This document shows, one piece after another, positions 40,922-48,494 of a stretch of 64,000 nucleotides of DNA. The stretch comes from Kuafuiihalomonas sp039024635 (GTDB lineage: Bacteria > Myxococcota > Kuafuiibacteriia > Kuafuiibacteriales > Kuafuiibacteriaceae). A program made the translations under genes and the position numbers. The stretch's first letter is position 1, and every line of letters starts with the position of its first letter. The stretch spans positions 1-64,000 of the forward strand of contig JBCCQA010000004.1 of the NCBI GenBank assembly GCA_039024635.1. Reading direction: 5' to 3'. The notes beneath the pieces were generated by a model, which was given only the letters and a program-made list of their open reading frames with translations, did not search any database and had not been told where the DNA came from.

Positions 40922-42208
40922 ATGCTTCGATGGGTCCTTGCCGCGGCGGGACTGCTGTTCACCGCCGTCCTCGCTCTCGCCGCCTACTTCTTCGTCGCGG
41001 CCCGAAGTGAGGCGCCGGCGGTGGCCCTGCAGGCTGAGTTGACGGAGCCCGAGGTGGAGCGTCTACGGGCCCTTTTGGCCCGGGTCGACGACCCACGCGA
41101 ACGCAGTGGGCCCCAGACCTTGACGCTGTCCCAGGCCGATGTCGACGCCGTCTTTCGATTTGCAACCTCCAGGGTCAAGGACACGGGACTGCAGGCGCAG
41201 ATCACCAAGAAAGGCCTGCGACTCCAGCTATCCCGGGTCTCGCCCATGCCCAGGCTGAGCCCCTTCGTCGATCTCGCAGTCCTGCTTGCAGGAACTCCGA
41301 GCTCGCCCGAGCTTTCCCAGCTTCGCTTGGGTCGTCTTCCTCTTCCCGACGCCCTCCTGCACGAGTTCTCCAAGACAGCTCTGGAGCATCTTCGCACTCT
41401 TTCACGCAAGGCCTCGGAGCTCGTCGAAGGCGTCGAAACCGTGAGCTTCGAAGACGGCGAGATGGCCGTCTTATTCAAGGTCTCCCCGGAGCTTGCTGAG
41501 CGTCTGGAGCGGACCGGCAAGGAACTTCTGACCGCCCGCGTGGGCCCCGAGCGACTGCGGGCCTACCACCAAGCCCTTGCCGAGCTCCTGCAGGAGCGCC
41601 CTCACCAAGAGCTCGCCATGGCCGAACTAGTCTCGTCGCTCTTTCGTCGCATGCGGGACCGAGCCGACCCCGATGCTCGGAGCGAGCTGCAGGTGGCCCT
41701 TCTCGTAGGCGCGATGTACGCCGTCGGCCGCTCGCCCAACGAAATCTTTGACGTTCGCCTATCGGCGCTGACTAGGCGAAGCGTCCGCCTTTGGTCCCGT
41801 TCCGATCTGCCCAAGCACTTCCTGGTCTCGGCTTTCGTAGCCGCTTGGGGTGATCGGGCCCTGGCCGATGCGGTCGGTCTTTCGAAGGAGCTCAGCGACG
41901 CCGAAGCGGGGGGGTCCGGCTTCAGCTTCGTCGACCTAGCGGCCGACCGGGCTGGGACCCAGCTCGTGGAGCGCGGCCTTGCCACCCCGGCACGAACGGC
42001 CACGCTCGTCCGCCGACTCGCAGACCCCGGGCTGTCGAATCCGGATCTCTTGCCCGACCCTAGAGACCTGCCGGAGGGCCTTTCCGAGGCTCGGCTCGAC
42101 GCCAAGGGCTGGGCACCGGGGAGCTCAGGTCATGGTCGGCTGGTGGACGAGATGGACGCCCGGCTCGACGCGACGCTCTTGCATCGCGCCCTGTTGGACT
42201 CCGAGTGA
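40922..42208 (+). CDS. Membrane-anchored conserved hypothetical protein
   Basis: 428 residues. One N-terminal helix (LRWVLAAAGLLFTAVLALAA) anchors a large, mainly helical domain, probably periplasmic. A coiled-coil-rich central part (ELAERLERTGKELLTARVGP) is followed by a more conserved-looking C-terminal segment: LPKHFLVSAFVAAWGDRALA, LSKELSDAEAGGSGFSFVDL and AADRAGTQL. The last pattern (KHF...SA, then G-x-G-F-S-F-D-L-A-A-D-x-A-G) recalls an uncharacterised family seen in marine gammaproteobacteria, but I cannot name it. It is followed after 164 bases by the Hsp20 gene, whose promoter lies between them. Confidence 0.75.
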   Translation: MLRWVLAAAGLLFTAVLALAAYFFVAARSEAPAVALQAELTEPEVERLRALLARVDDPRERSGPQTLTLSQADVDAVFRFATSRVKDTGLQAQITKKGLRLQLSRVSPMPRLSPFVDLAVLLAGTPSSPELSQLRLGRLPLPDALLHEFSKTALEHLRTLSRKASELVEGVETVSFEDGEMAVLFKVSPELAERLERTGKELLTARVGPERLRAYHQALAELLQERPHQELAMAELVSSLFRRMRDRADPDARSELQVALLVGAMYAVGRSPNEIFDVRLSALTRRSVRLWSRSDLPKHFLVSAFVAAWGDRALADAVGLSKELSDAEAGGSGFSFVDLAADRAGTQLVERGLATPARTATLVRRLADPGLSNPDLLPDPRDLPEGLSEARLDAKGWAPGSSGHGRLVDEMDARLDATLLHRALLDSE

Positions 42209-42302
42209 AGCCATTGGGACCGAGTTACGCGGTGGTGATTCGACCGATCCGATCGGTCACCGCCGGGTAAAGACGCACGCTGACCCGTCCTCAACCCATC
42301 GC

Positions 42303-42317
42303 TGGCACGGAGACTGC
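42303..42317 (+). promoter_or_regulatory. Candidate sigma54 (-24/-12) promoter of the Hsp20 gene
   Basis: TGGCAC (42303-42308), five bases, then CTGC (42314-42317) matches the sigma54 consensus TGGCAC-N5-TTGC with one mismatch and exact spacing between the GG and GC doublets. A start point near 42329 would leave a short leader before the ATG at 42373. The window also encodes an FHA-type sigma54 activator at 2824, though no link is shown. Confidence 0.6.
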
Positions 42318-42372
42318 TCCTAGCAATGGCGCGCGGCCAGAGGCGACTGCGCGTCCCGGAAAGGAGAAGGAA

Positions 42373-42831
42373 ATGCGCCTAACGAAAAGAAATAATCCGT
42401 GGGATCCAATGAAGGAGTTCGAGAGCTTTGCGAACCAGCTGAACCGCTTTTTCGCCCAGCCCACGACCTTCGATACTGACCGCGAGCTACTAGCGACCAC
42501 CGACTGGGCACCCTCCTGCGACGTCTGCGAGACGCCGGAGGGTTATCGAATCGAAGCGGAGCTTCCCGGCGTCGACAAGAAGGACGTGAATGTCTCTCTG
42601 GAGAATGGTGTTCTACGAATCACGGGTGAGCGAAAGGAAGACAAAGAGACCAAGAACGAAAAGATGCACCGGCGAGAGATGTTCAGAGGGAGCTTCGCGA
42701 GGAGCTTCACCTTGCCCGAGGACGCCGACTGGGAACAGGTCGACGCCCAGTTCAAAGACGGCATTCTCAATGTCAGGCTGGGCAAGACGCGTTCGAAACC
42801 CGCCCACCAACGGCAGATTGACGTGAAGTAG
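42373..42831 (+). CDS. Small heat-shock protein, Hsp20/alpha-crystallin family
   Basis: 152 residues. A strong ribosome-binding site (AAAGGAGAAGG) precedes the ATG. The alpha-crystallin domain spans about 45-140: WAPSCDVCETPEGYRIEAEL at its start, PGVDKKDVNVSLENGVLRIT, GERKEDKETKNEKMHRREM, FARSFTLPEDADWEQVDAQF, and the terminal GILNVRLGKT. Hsp20 proteins are ATP-independent holdases that keep unfolding proteins soluble. The family's C-terminal IxI motif is not obvious (ends HQRQIDVK). Expression probably depends on the sigma54-type promoter at 42303 and ends at the hairpin at 42854. Confidence 0.95.
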   Translation: MRLTKRNNPWDPMKEFESFANQLNRFFAQPTTFDTDRELLATTDWAPSCDVCETPEGYRIEAELPGVDKKDVNVSLENGVLRITGERKEDKETKNEKMHRREMFRGSFARSFTLPEDADWEQVDAQFKDGILNVRLGKTRSKPAHQRQIDVK

Positions 42832-42853
42832 CCTACCGCAAGACGGGCGTGGT

Positions 42854-42886
42854 CCGCCGCTCCTTGTTAGCATCGAGGAGCGGCGG
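42854..42886 (+). terminator. Hairpin after the Hsp20 gene
   Basis: A perfect 11-base GC-rich stem (CCGCCGCTCCT at 42854-42864, complement at 42876-42886) with an 11-base loop lies 22 bases after the Hsp20 stop codon. It lacks a T-tract but is well placed as a terminator or 3'-end stabiliser, ahead of the next transcription unit starting near 42951. Confidence 0.6.
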
Positions 42887-42950
42887 GTCGAAGTCGAAGG
42901 TGGATATCAAAAGGACGCTGGTGGGAGGCTCTTGTCAGGACCCCGCTGGA

Positions 42951-43226
42951 GTGGTCAAGGTCCCCAAGGTGGTTCGCAAGCTCGCCGTCGCCGGTAGTGC
43001 GCTTCTCTTTGGTCTGCTCGGACTTCGCTTCGCAGCCGTCTTCGTCCTCGCTGCGAGTACGAGCGGATGCGGGGACGACTGCATCGAGCGGAGCGCCAAC
43101 TGCAGCCGCGCTTTCCGAGAGGCGAACGGGCTCGAAGATGCAAGCTGTTGCGATGGCCTCACCTGCTGTCCCCTACGCCTGGGAAGCGGCGTGCCGACTT
43201 GCAACCCGGTGGCCAACTGCGAGTGA
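42951..43226 (+). CDS. Small Cys-rich lipoprotein
   Basis: About 91 residues from a GTG at 42951, which gives a basic start (KVPKVVRKLAVAG) and a signal peptide ending in a lipobox (LAASTSGC). The mature part is 45 residues with ten or so cysteines (DDCIERSANCSRAF, ASCCDGLTCCPLRLG, PTCNPVANC), resembling the disulfide-rich GLTCCPLxxG motifs of myxobacterial surface proteins. An ATG at 42849 would lengthen the N-terminus without adding a better leader. The stop codon overlaps the GTG start of the kinase gene by four bases, so the two are coupled. Confidence 0.65.
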   Translation: MVKVPKVVRKLAVAGSALLFGLLGLRFAAVFVLAASTSGCGDDCIERSANCSRAFREANGLEDASCCDGLTCCPLRLGSGVPTCNPVANCE

Positions 43227-44773
43227 CCACCCCTCGGGGCTCAGTCGACCCCAAGATTCGCGATTTCCTGCGGCGCCCCGGCGTCCTGTCGGCGGAAGGC
43301 CCGGACCACGAAATCGAGACCCATGCCGGGCACGTCTTTCTTGCCGGTGACACGGCCTGGAAGCTCAAGAAAGACGTGCGCTTCTCTTACTTGGACTTCA
43401 GCTCTCCTCGGCTGCGGCAAGCAGCTCTCCAACGTGAGTTCAGCCTGAACGGGTCCCACGCGCCCGAGATATACCTAGGCCTGTCTTTCGTCACCGAGTC
43501 GACGGACGGCGGTCTGTCGGTCGATGGCAAGGGCCGGCCCATCGAGGCCATGCTTCGCATGCGGCGCTTCGCTCAGGCGGATCTCTTCGATCGGATGGCA
43601 GAATCCAATCGATTGGAACAAGGACACATCGAAGCTCTGGCCCGAGTGGTGCGACGCATGCACGACCAGGCCCCGCCGCCCGGTGTAGACCTCGATGCGG
43701 CCGGGGTATTTCGAGCCGTGGTCGAGGACAACTTCGCCGCCTTCGCCCAGCACCCGAAGCTCTTCTCTAATCCGCGCCTGGACCAGCTCGCATCCACGGC
43801 TCGAACCCACCTCAATCAGCTGCGGGACCTATTGCGGGCACGGATGGATCGGGGTTACGTCCGTCGCTGTCACGGGGACCTGCACCTCGGCAATATCGTC
43901 CTGTGGCAGGGAACGCCCACTGCCTTCGATGCGCTGGAGTTCGACGAGGTCCTGGCAACTACGGACCTGCACTACGACTTGGCCTTCCTGCTCATGGACC
44001 TGCTCCACCGAGGGCTCGAAGGCCACGCCAACCTCTTGTGGTCAGACTACTTGATCGAGGCCGAGTCCGAAGAACTCGAGGGGCTGCAGGCGCTCCCGCT
44101 CTTTTTGTCCACTCGGGCCGCGGTGCGAGCGAAGGTCGAAGCGGACCGGGCTGGAGCCATCCAAGCGCCAACGCAACGCAGCCAAGCCGAAGGCCGTGCC
44201 CGTGCCTACTTCGAGCTTGCTCTGGACAGTCTGCAGCCCTTCGAGCCGCGACTGCTTGCCGTCGGTGGCCTGTCGGGGACGGGCAAGACGACCCTGGCCC
44301 GAAGCCTCGCTGTCCGGACGCACGGGCCTCTCGGTGCGCTCGTACTTCGGAGCGACCAGGAACGAAGAGCGCTGGCTGGGGTTCCGATTGGGCGGAAGCT
44401 CCCCCCTGAGTGGTACGAGCCCGACGTGAACGTCGAGGTCTACAGGCGGCTTCATAAGAAGGCCGACGCCGCTCTTCGGTCCGGCATCTCCGTCATCATC
44501 GATGCGGTTCATGGCCGTCCGGAGGAACGACATCAGACCGGGGCCGTTGCCGAAGATCTGGGCCTTCGATTTCAGGGCCTGTGGCTGGAGGCGGACCCAG
44601 AGACCCTCATCGAACGAGTGGACAGGCGGGTCGGCGATGCTTCGGACGCCGACGCCGAAGTTGTGCGACGGCAGCTCTCCAAGGACCCAGGTTTGATCGA
44701 CTGGCATCCCATCGATTCCACCCCCGGCGCAGACGCCGCAGCCCGCCAGGCCCGGGCTGAACTCGGTCTATAG
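43223..44773 (+). CDS. APH-type phosphotransferase fused to P-loop kinase
   Basis: About 516 residues from a GTG at 43223 that overlaps the preceding stop. Residues 1-320 are an aminoglycoside-phosphotransferase-like kinase: RRCHGDLHLGNIVLW (catalytic HGDxxxxN) and FDALEFDEVLATTDLHYDLA (metal-binding Asp of the DxE motif). The C-terminal part is an AAA-type P-loop kinase with GLSGTGKTTLARSLA (Walker A), LRSDQERRAL, and VIIDAVHGRPEERHQ, as in gluconate-kinase-like or polynucleotide-kinase-like enzymes. This two-domain architecture is a widespread, poorly characterised family annotated as bifunctional APH/ATP-binding protein. The substrate is unknown and antibiotic resistance should not be inferred. 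Confidence 0.88.
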   Translation: MTTPRGSVDPKIRDFLRRPGVLSAEGPDHEIETHAGHVFLAGDTAWKLKKDVRFSYLDFSSPRLRQAALQREFSLNGSHAPEIYLGLSFVTESTDGGLSVDGKGRPIEAMLRMRRFAQADLFDRMAESNRLEQGHIEALARVVRRMHDQAPPPGVDLDAAGVFRAVVEDNFAAFAQHPKLFSNPRLDQLASTARTHLNQLRDLLRARMDRGYVRRCHGDLHLGNIVLWQGTPTAFDALEFDEVLATTDLHYDLAFLLMDLLHRGLEGHANLLWSDYLIEAESEELEGLQALPLFLSTRAAVRAKVEADRAGAIQAPTQRSQAEGRARAYFELALDSLQPFEPRLLAVGGLSGTGKTTLARSLAVRTHGPLGALVLRSDQERRALAGVPIGRKLPPEWYEPDVNVEVYRRLHKKADAALRSGISVIIDAVHGRPEERHQTGAVAEDLGLRFQGLWLEADPETLIERVDRRVGDASDADAEVVRRQLSKDPGLIDWHPIDSTPGADAAARQARAELGL

Positions 44774-44930
44774 AGGTCAGCTCACCTACATATCCCACTG
44801 CGCCTTGCACGGCGTTTGCCCATGGGACCGCCGGCCCCCAGCCCCTGGCTGCGTTGGAGGCCTTGGCCCCCGGCAAGTGGGCTTTCTTCAAGTTCATTGA
44901 CCTGGCGTTGGGATTGCAGCCTGTCTCCCC

Positions 44931-46583
44931 GTGCGGTTCCGCGCCCTCTTTCCCCTCCTGCTCGTTTTGGCCTGCGATGGGCAGATCGGTGCACCCACCG
45001 ACGCACGTACTGCTCCCGGCTCCCAGTCTCCCGGCGGGCCGGTGTCGCCCTCCCCCCGTCCCGACGCGCCGCCGGTCGAAGCCCCGCCCCGCCCCGCCTT
45101 CGAGTTCGCCTGCGCAGATCCGGGCCGGGCTGACCCTGGACCGAGCCCCCTTCGGCGACTGACGGCCGAGGAGTTTCGGCGGTCCATCGAAACCACGCTC
45201 GGCGTCCAGATCGAAGCGGAGCTTCCACCGGAGCTGAGAGCCAACGGCTTCGAGAACACGGCGGCGGCGCAAGTGATCTTGCTGGCCCACGTGGAGGCTT
45301 TGGCCGACATCGCAGAGTCCGTAGCGCAGGACGTTGACTTGTCGGGTCTGGCGCGGCGCCTGAACGTCTGCACTCGCCCCGAGGAGTGCGCAAGCGAGAT
45401 GATTGACCAGATCGGCGCTCTCCTCTTCCGTCGCCCCCTCCGCAGCGAAGAGCGTTCGACGCTCGTGTCCGTTCTCGGCGCGGGCGAGAACGCCGAGATC
45501 GGTGTCCGGCTCGCCATCGAAACCATGCTCCAGTCGCCTGGCTTCCTCTACAGGCTCGAGGCCCCCTTGGATGGCCACGGGATCGCCACCCGGCTAGCGT
45601 ACTTCATCTGGGCATCGGCCCCGGACCTTCCTCTACTAAGGGCCGCCGATGAGGGGCAGCTGACGACGGACGCCCAGATTGAAGCGCAGGTGGAGCGCAT
45701 GCTCAGCGACCCCCGGGCTCAACTGGGTATGCGCGCTTTCCTCCGCCAGTGGTTGGAGCTCGACCGGCTGGACGGCCTGAGCCGCAGCACAGAGGACTTT
45801 CCGAGCTGGACCCAAGGCCTGGGGGCAGACATGAAGGAGGAGACACTTCGACTCTTCGAAGCGGTGGCCCAAGAAGCGGGCCCGCTCGACGCGGTTCACG
45901 ACGCAAACTACACCTTCGCCTCTGGCCGGCTCGCTGCGCTCTACGGATTCGAGCCCAGCAGCGAAGCGGCAGGACGCTGGGATCTCAGCGACGTGCCCGA
46001 ACGAGGTGGCCTCCTCACCCAGGGGTCCCTGTTGACCGTCGGCGGGTCGAGGGCTTCTTTGGTCGAACGAGGCCTGTGGTTTCTCGAGACCATTCTTTGC
46101 GGCGAGATCGACGCCCCGAACGTGGACGTCGTTATGGAGATGGGCGAGCTCATGCCTGGCTTCACTCAGCGCCACTACGCCGAGGAACGCTTACAAACAC
46201 CAGCGTGCGCCGGCTGCCACATTCAGATGGACCCGCTGGCCTTCGGACTCGCCCGCTTCGACGGCGCGGGCGTCTACCGAGAGCAGGATACCTTTGGAAA
46301 CCAGCTCCGGTGGGACGGCGAGCTCATTGCACCCGGAGACTCGGTCGGCGCACCCTACGATAGGGTCGCTGAGCTGGCCCGACTCTTGGCCGACCATCCC
46401 CGTGTTCGTGAGTGTCAGGTACTCAAGGCCACCCAGTACGCCTTGGGGCGCGCATTGGTCGAGTCCGACGGCTGCAGCCTCGCCCAAATCCGAGACCAGT
46501 ACTTAGCCGAAGGCCGAACTTGGCCCGCCCTGGTCCGAGCCATTGCTCTTTCTCCCAGCCTGCGGAGGACCCGCGCGCCATGA
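44931..46583 (+). CDS. DUF1592/DUF1588 c-type cytochrome-like lipoprotein
   Basis: 550 residues from a GTG. The leader ends in a lipobox (LLLVLAC), followed by a Pro-rich spacer. The DUF1587/1592/1588/1585 series typical of Planctomycetes and Myxococcota follows: LRRLTAEEFRRSIETTLGVQ, IATRLAYFIWASAPDLPLLR, GGLLTQGSLLTVGGSRAS, RGLWFLETILCGEIDAPN, and PACAGCHIQMDPLAFGLARF, where CAGCH is a c-type heme attachment site. A redox role is likely but unproven. The stop codon overlaps the start of the DUF1552 gene (ATGA), so they form a translational pair. Confidence 0.9.
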   Translation: MRFRALFPLLLVLACDGQIGAPTDARTAPGSQSPGGPVSPSPRPDAPPVEAPPRPAFEFACADPGRADPGPSPLRRLTAEEFRRSIETTLGVQIEAELPPELRANGFENTAAAQVILLAHVEALADIAESVAQDVDLSGLARRLNVCTRPEECASEMIDQIGALLFRRPLRSEERSTLVSVLGAGENAEIGVRLAIETMLQSPGFLYRLEAPLDGHGIATRLAYFIWASAPDLPLLRAADEGQLTTDAQIEAQVERMLSDPRAQLGMRAFLRQWLELDRLDGLSRSTEDFPSWTQGLGADMKEETLRLFEAVAQEAGPLDAVHDANYTFASGRLAALYGFEPSSEAAGRWDLSDVPERGGLLTQGSLLTVGGSRASLVERGLWFLETILCGEIDAPNVDVVMEMGELMPGFTQRHYAEERLQTPACAGCHIQMDPLAFGLARFDGAGVYREQDTFGNQLRWDGELIAPGDSVGAPYDRVAELARLLADHPRVRECQVLKATQYALGRALVESDGCSLAQIRDQYLAEGRTWPALVRAIALSPSLRRTRAP

Positions 46584-47995
46584 CCCGCTACGCCAAGATC
46601 CTGTCTCGACGAACCTTTCTCCGTGGCGCAGGTAGCGTCGCCATCGGCTTCCCGCTCCTCTCCGCAATGCAGACGCGCACGGCCTGGGGCGCCCCCAGTG
46701 GCAGCCCCGTGCGGGCCTTCAACTTGTTCTTCGGCCTCGGCATCCCCAAGGAGATTCAGGCCGAAGGCCTTCAGGGCGCCCTCGAGCCCCTCGCCCCATT
46801 CGCCGACCGCTTCGCCTGGCTCCGAGGCGTCAACCTCTACGAAGCCGATGGCCGAGGGAACAATCACTTCGATGGGGGGGGTGGAGTGTTCTGCGGCGTG
46901 GAACCTCAAAGCGACTCCCTGAGTGGCGGACCCTCCGTCGACCAGGTGATAAAGGAGGCCTGCTACGGCGCCCAGTATCCCAGCGCCATGATTCCAACTC
47001 TGGCCATGGGCAGCTTCTTTCGTCGAAGCCGACTGACCCGCTACGTCCACAACTGGAACCAGCAGGGTGCGCCAGCCGCCCTACCTCTGGAGTCGCCCCA
47101 AGCGCTCTTCGATCGCGTGTTCGGCAGCGATGAGCCGACCGACGATCCGGACGCGCGACGCACGCGACATCGTCGAAGCGTGCTCGACGGCGTCCTGGAG
47201 CAGTATCGGAGTTGGAGCGGCGGAGCCTCACCCTTGGGACCCGATGACCGAGCGAAGCTGGCCGACCATCTGGATCGCCTCCGAGAGTACGAGCAGCGCG
47301 CCTTCCCAGAGCCAAACGACACCCCGGTCAGCAGCTGCGAGAGCGGCACCCGACCGGGCAGCCTGCCGCTCCTTCACGGTCAGGCCCCGGATCCCGACGG
47401 TGAGGGCGTGGACATCGAGCTCGACGAGTGGGTCGATTGGTGGCGGTCGATGGTCGACATCTACGTACTCGCGCTGGCCTGTGATCGGACTCGGTTCGGT
47501 GGCGTCATGTTCCAGTCGGCAGGCGAGCGCATCCGATTGAAGGGGCGCTACCGATACGAAGGTCGGGACATCTACGACTTTGATGACCGACGAGACCGAG
47601 GACGTGGGGGCTCGGGTGGATGCAGCCATGAATTCTGGCATCGCTACAACCGGTCGAACGAAAACCCCGAGCTTCGCCACCACACCCACTTCATGATGGC
47701 CCAGCTCGCCTACTTCTTGGAGCGCATGGACGGCGTCCAGGACGAAAGCGGCGGGAGCCTTCTCGACACCAGCCTCTTGACGATCTCCACCGAGCTCGGC
47801 GACGGCAACCCGCACAACCTGGAGAGCGTCTTCCACATGGTTTCTCGGGCCGGCGGCCGCTTTCAAGCTGGCACCTTCGACGTCGACGTGGAAGGCCTCG
47901 ACGTCTACAACACAGTGCTCGACGGCTTTGGCATCAGCGAGCGACTCGGCCCCGCAACCCGCGGCGTTCAGCAGATATCGGGGCTCCTTGCCTGA
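46580..47995 (+). CDS. DUF1552 family protein, Tat-exported
   Basis: 471 residues. The start at 46580 overlaps the preceding stop and gives a twin-arginine leader (SRRTFLRGAGSVAIGFPLLS), so the protein is exported folded. The body matches DUF1552: FFGLGIPKEIQAEGLQGALE, FAWLRGVNLYEADGRGNNHF, DGGGGVFCGVEPQSD, SVDQVIKEACYGAQYP, LDRLREYEQRAFPEP, and near the end LDTSLLTISTELGDGNPHNL. DUF1552 proteins nearly always follow DUF1592 proteins; their activity is unknown. The pair parallels the DUF1800/DUF1501 unit at 8139-11297: lipoprotein first, Tat protein second. Confidence 0.9.
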   Translation: MTRYAKILSRRTFLRGAGSVAIGFPLLSAMQTRTAWGAPSGSPVRAFNLFFGLGIPKEIQAEGLQGALEPLAPFADRFAWLRGVNLYEADGRGNNHFDGGGGVFCGVEPQSDSLSGGPSVDQVIKEACYGAQYPSAMIPTLAMGSFFRRSRLTRYVHNWNQQGAPAALPLESPQALFDRVFGSDEPTDDPDARRTRHRRSVLDGVLEQYRSWSGGASPLGPDDRAKLADHLDRLREYEQRAFPEPNDTPVSSCESGTRPGSLPLLHGQAPDPDGEGVDIELDEWVDWWRSMVDIYVLALACDRTRFGGVMFQSAGERIRLKGRYRYEGRDIYDFDDRRDRGRGGSGGCSHEFWHRYNRSNENPELRHHTHFMMAQLAYFLERMDGVQDESGGSLLDTSLLTISTELGDGNPHNLESVFHMVSRAGGRFQAGTFDVDVEGLDVYNTVLDGFGISERLGPATRGVQQISGLLA

Positions 47996-48000
47996 GCGGG

Positions 48001-48408
48001 TCAGCCCATCTGCCGAGCCATGTAGGCCTTCACCGTTTCGATGGCCTTGTTGGGACGCAGCATCACCTTGAAGTCGACGATCTTGCCTTCGTCGTTGAAA
48101 CGCAACATGTCGACGCCGTTGACCAAGACCCCTTCGACTTCGGTAGAGAATTCCAGGACGGCATCCTGCCCGTCGACCAGCTCTCGAACGTAGCGCCAGT
48201 GCTCGTTCACCAGCATTTGTCCCGCCGCCCGTAGATACATGGCGGCCCCAATCTTTCCCTCGACCGGCCGGAACATCAGAGGCGAATGAAAGACGACCTG
48301 TTCCGCCAACACGCCATCCAGACGACGGAGGAGTTCCTCCTCGTCATTGGCTTCGAAGACGGTATGCCAAGCGGCTACACCTTGAACGGTGGAGGTCGGG
48401 GCGCTCAT
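48001..48408 (-). CDS. NTF2/SnoaL-like protein
   Basis: 135 residues from the ATG at 48408, chosen for the AAAGGA four bases upstream (an ATG at 48423 is the alternative). The chain has the length and pattern of the NTF2-like cone fold: VAAWHTVFEANDEEELLRRL, VVFHSPLMFRPVEGKIGAAM, WRYVRELVDGQDAVLEFST, GVDMLRFNDEGKIVDFKVML, RPNKAIETVKAYM. Members include SnoaL cyclases, ketosteroid isomerase-like enzymes and binding proteins, so the function cannot be given. It is read in the same direction as katG, 86 bases after that gene's stop codon, and converges on the DUF1552 gene. Confidence 0.8.
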   Translation of the reverse strand: MSAPTSTVQGVAAWHTVFEANDEEELLRRLDGVLAEQVVFHSPLMFRPVEGKIGAAMYLRAAGQMLVNEHWRYVRELVDGQDAVLEFSTEVEGVLVNGVDMLRFNDEGKIVDFKVMLRPNKAIETVKAYMARQMG

Positions 48409-48494
48409 GGCTTCCTTTAGCATCTCACGAGCCTGCCGCCGACCTCTGCTTGCAAACGAATGGCCGCAACGCGCCCACCGCCGCGGCCACGGGC

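Noticed and set aside
43223..44773. Antibiotic-resistance phosphotransferase
   Set aside because: The APH-like domain is fused to a P-loop kinase in a common housekeeping-type architecture; nothing points to aminoglycosides.
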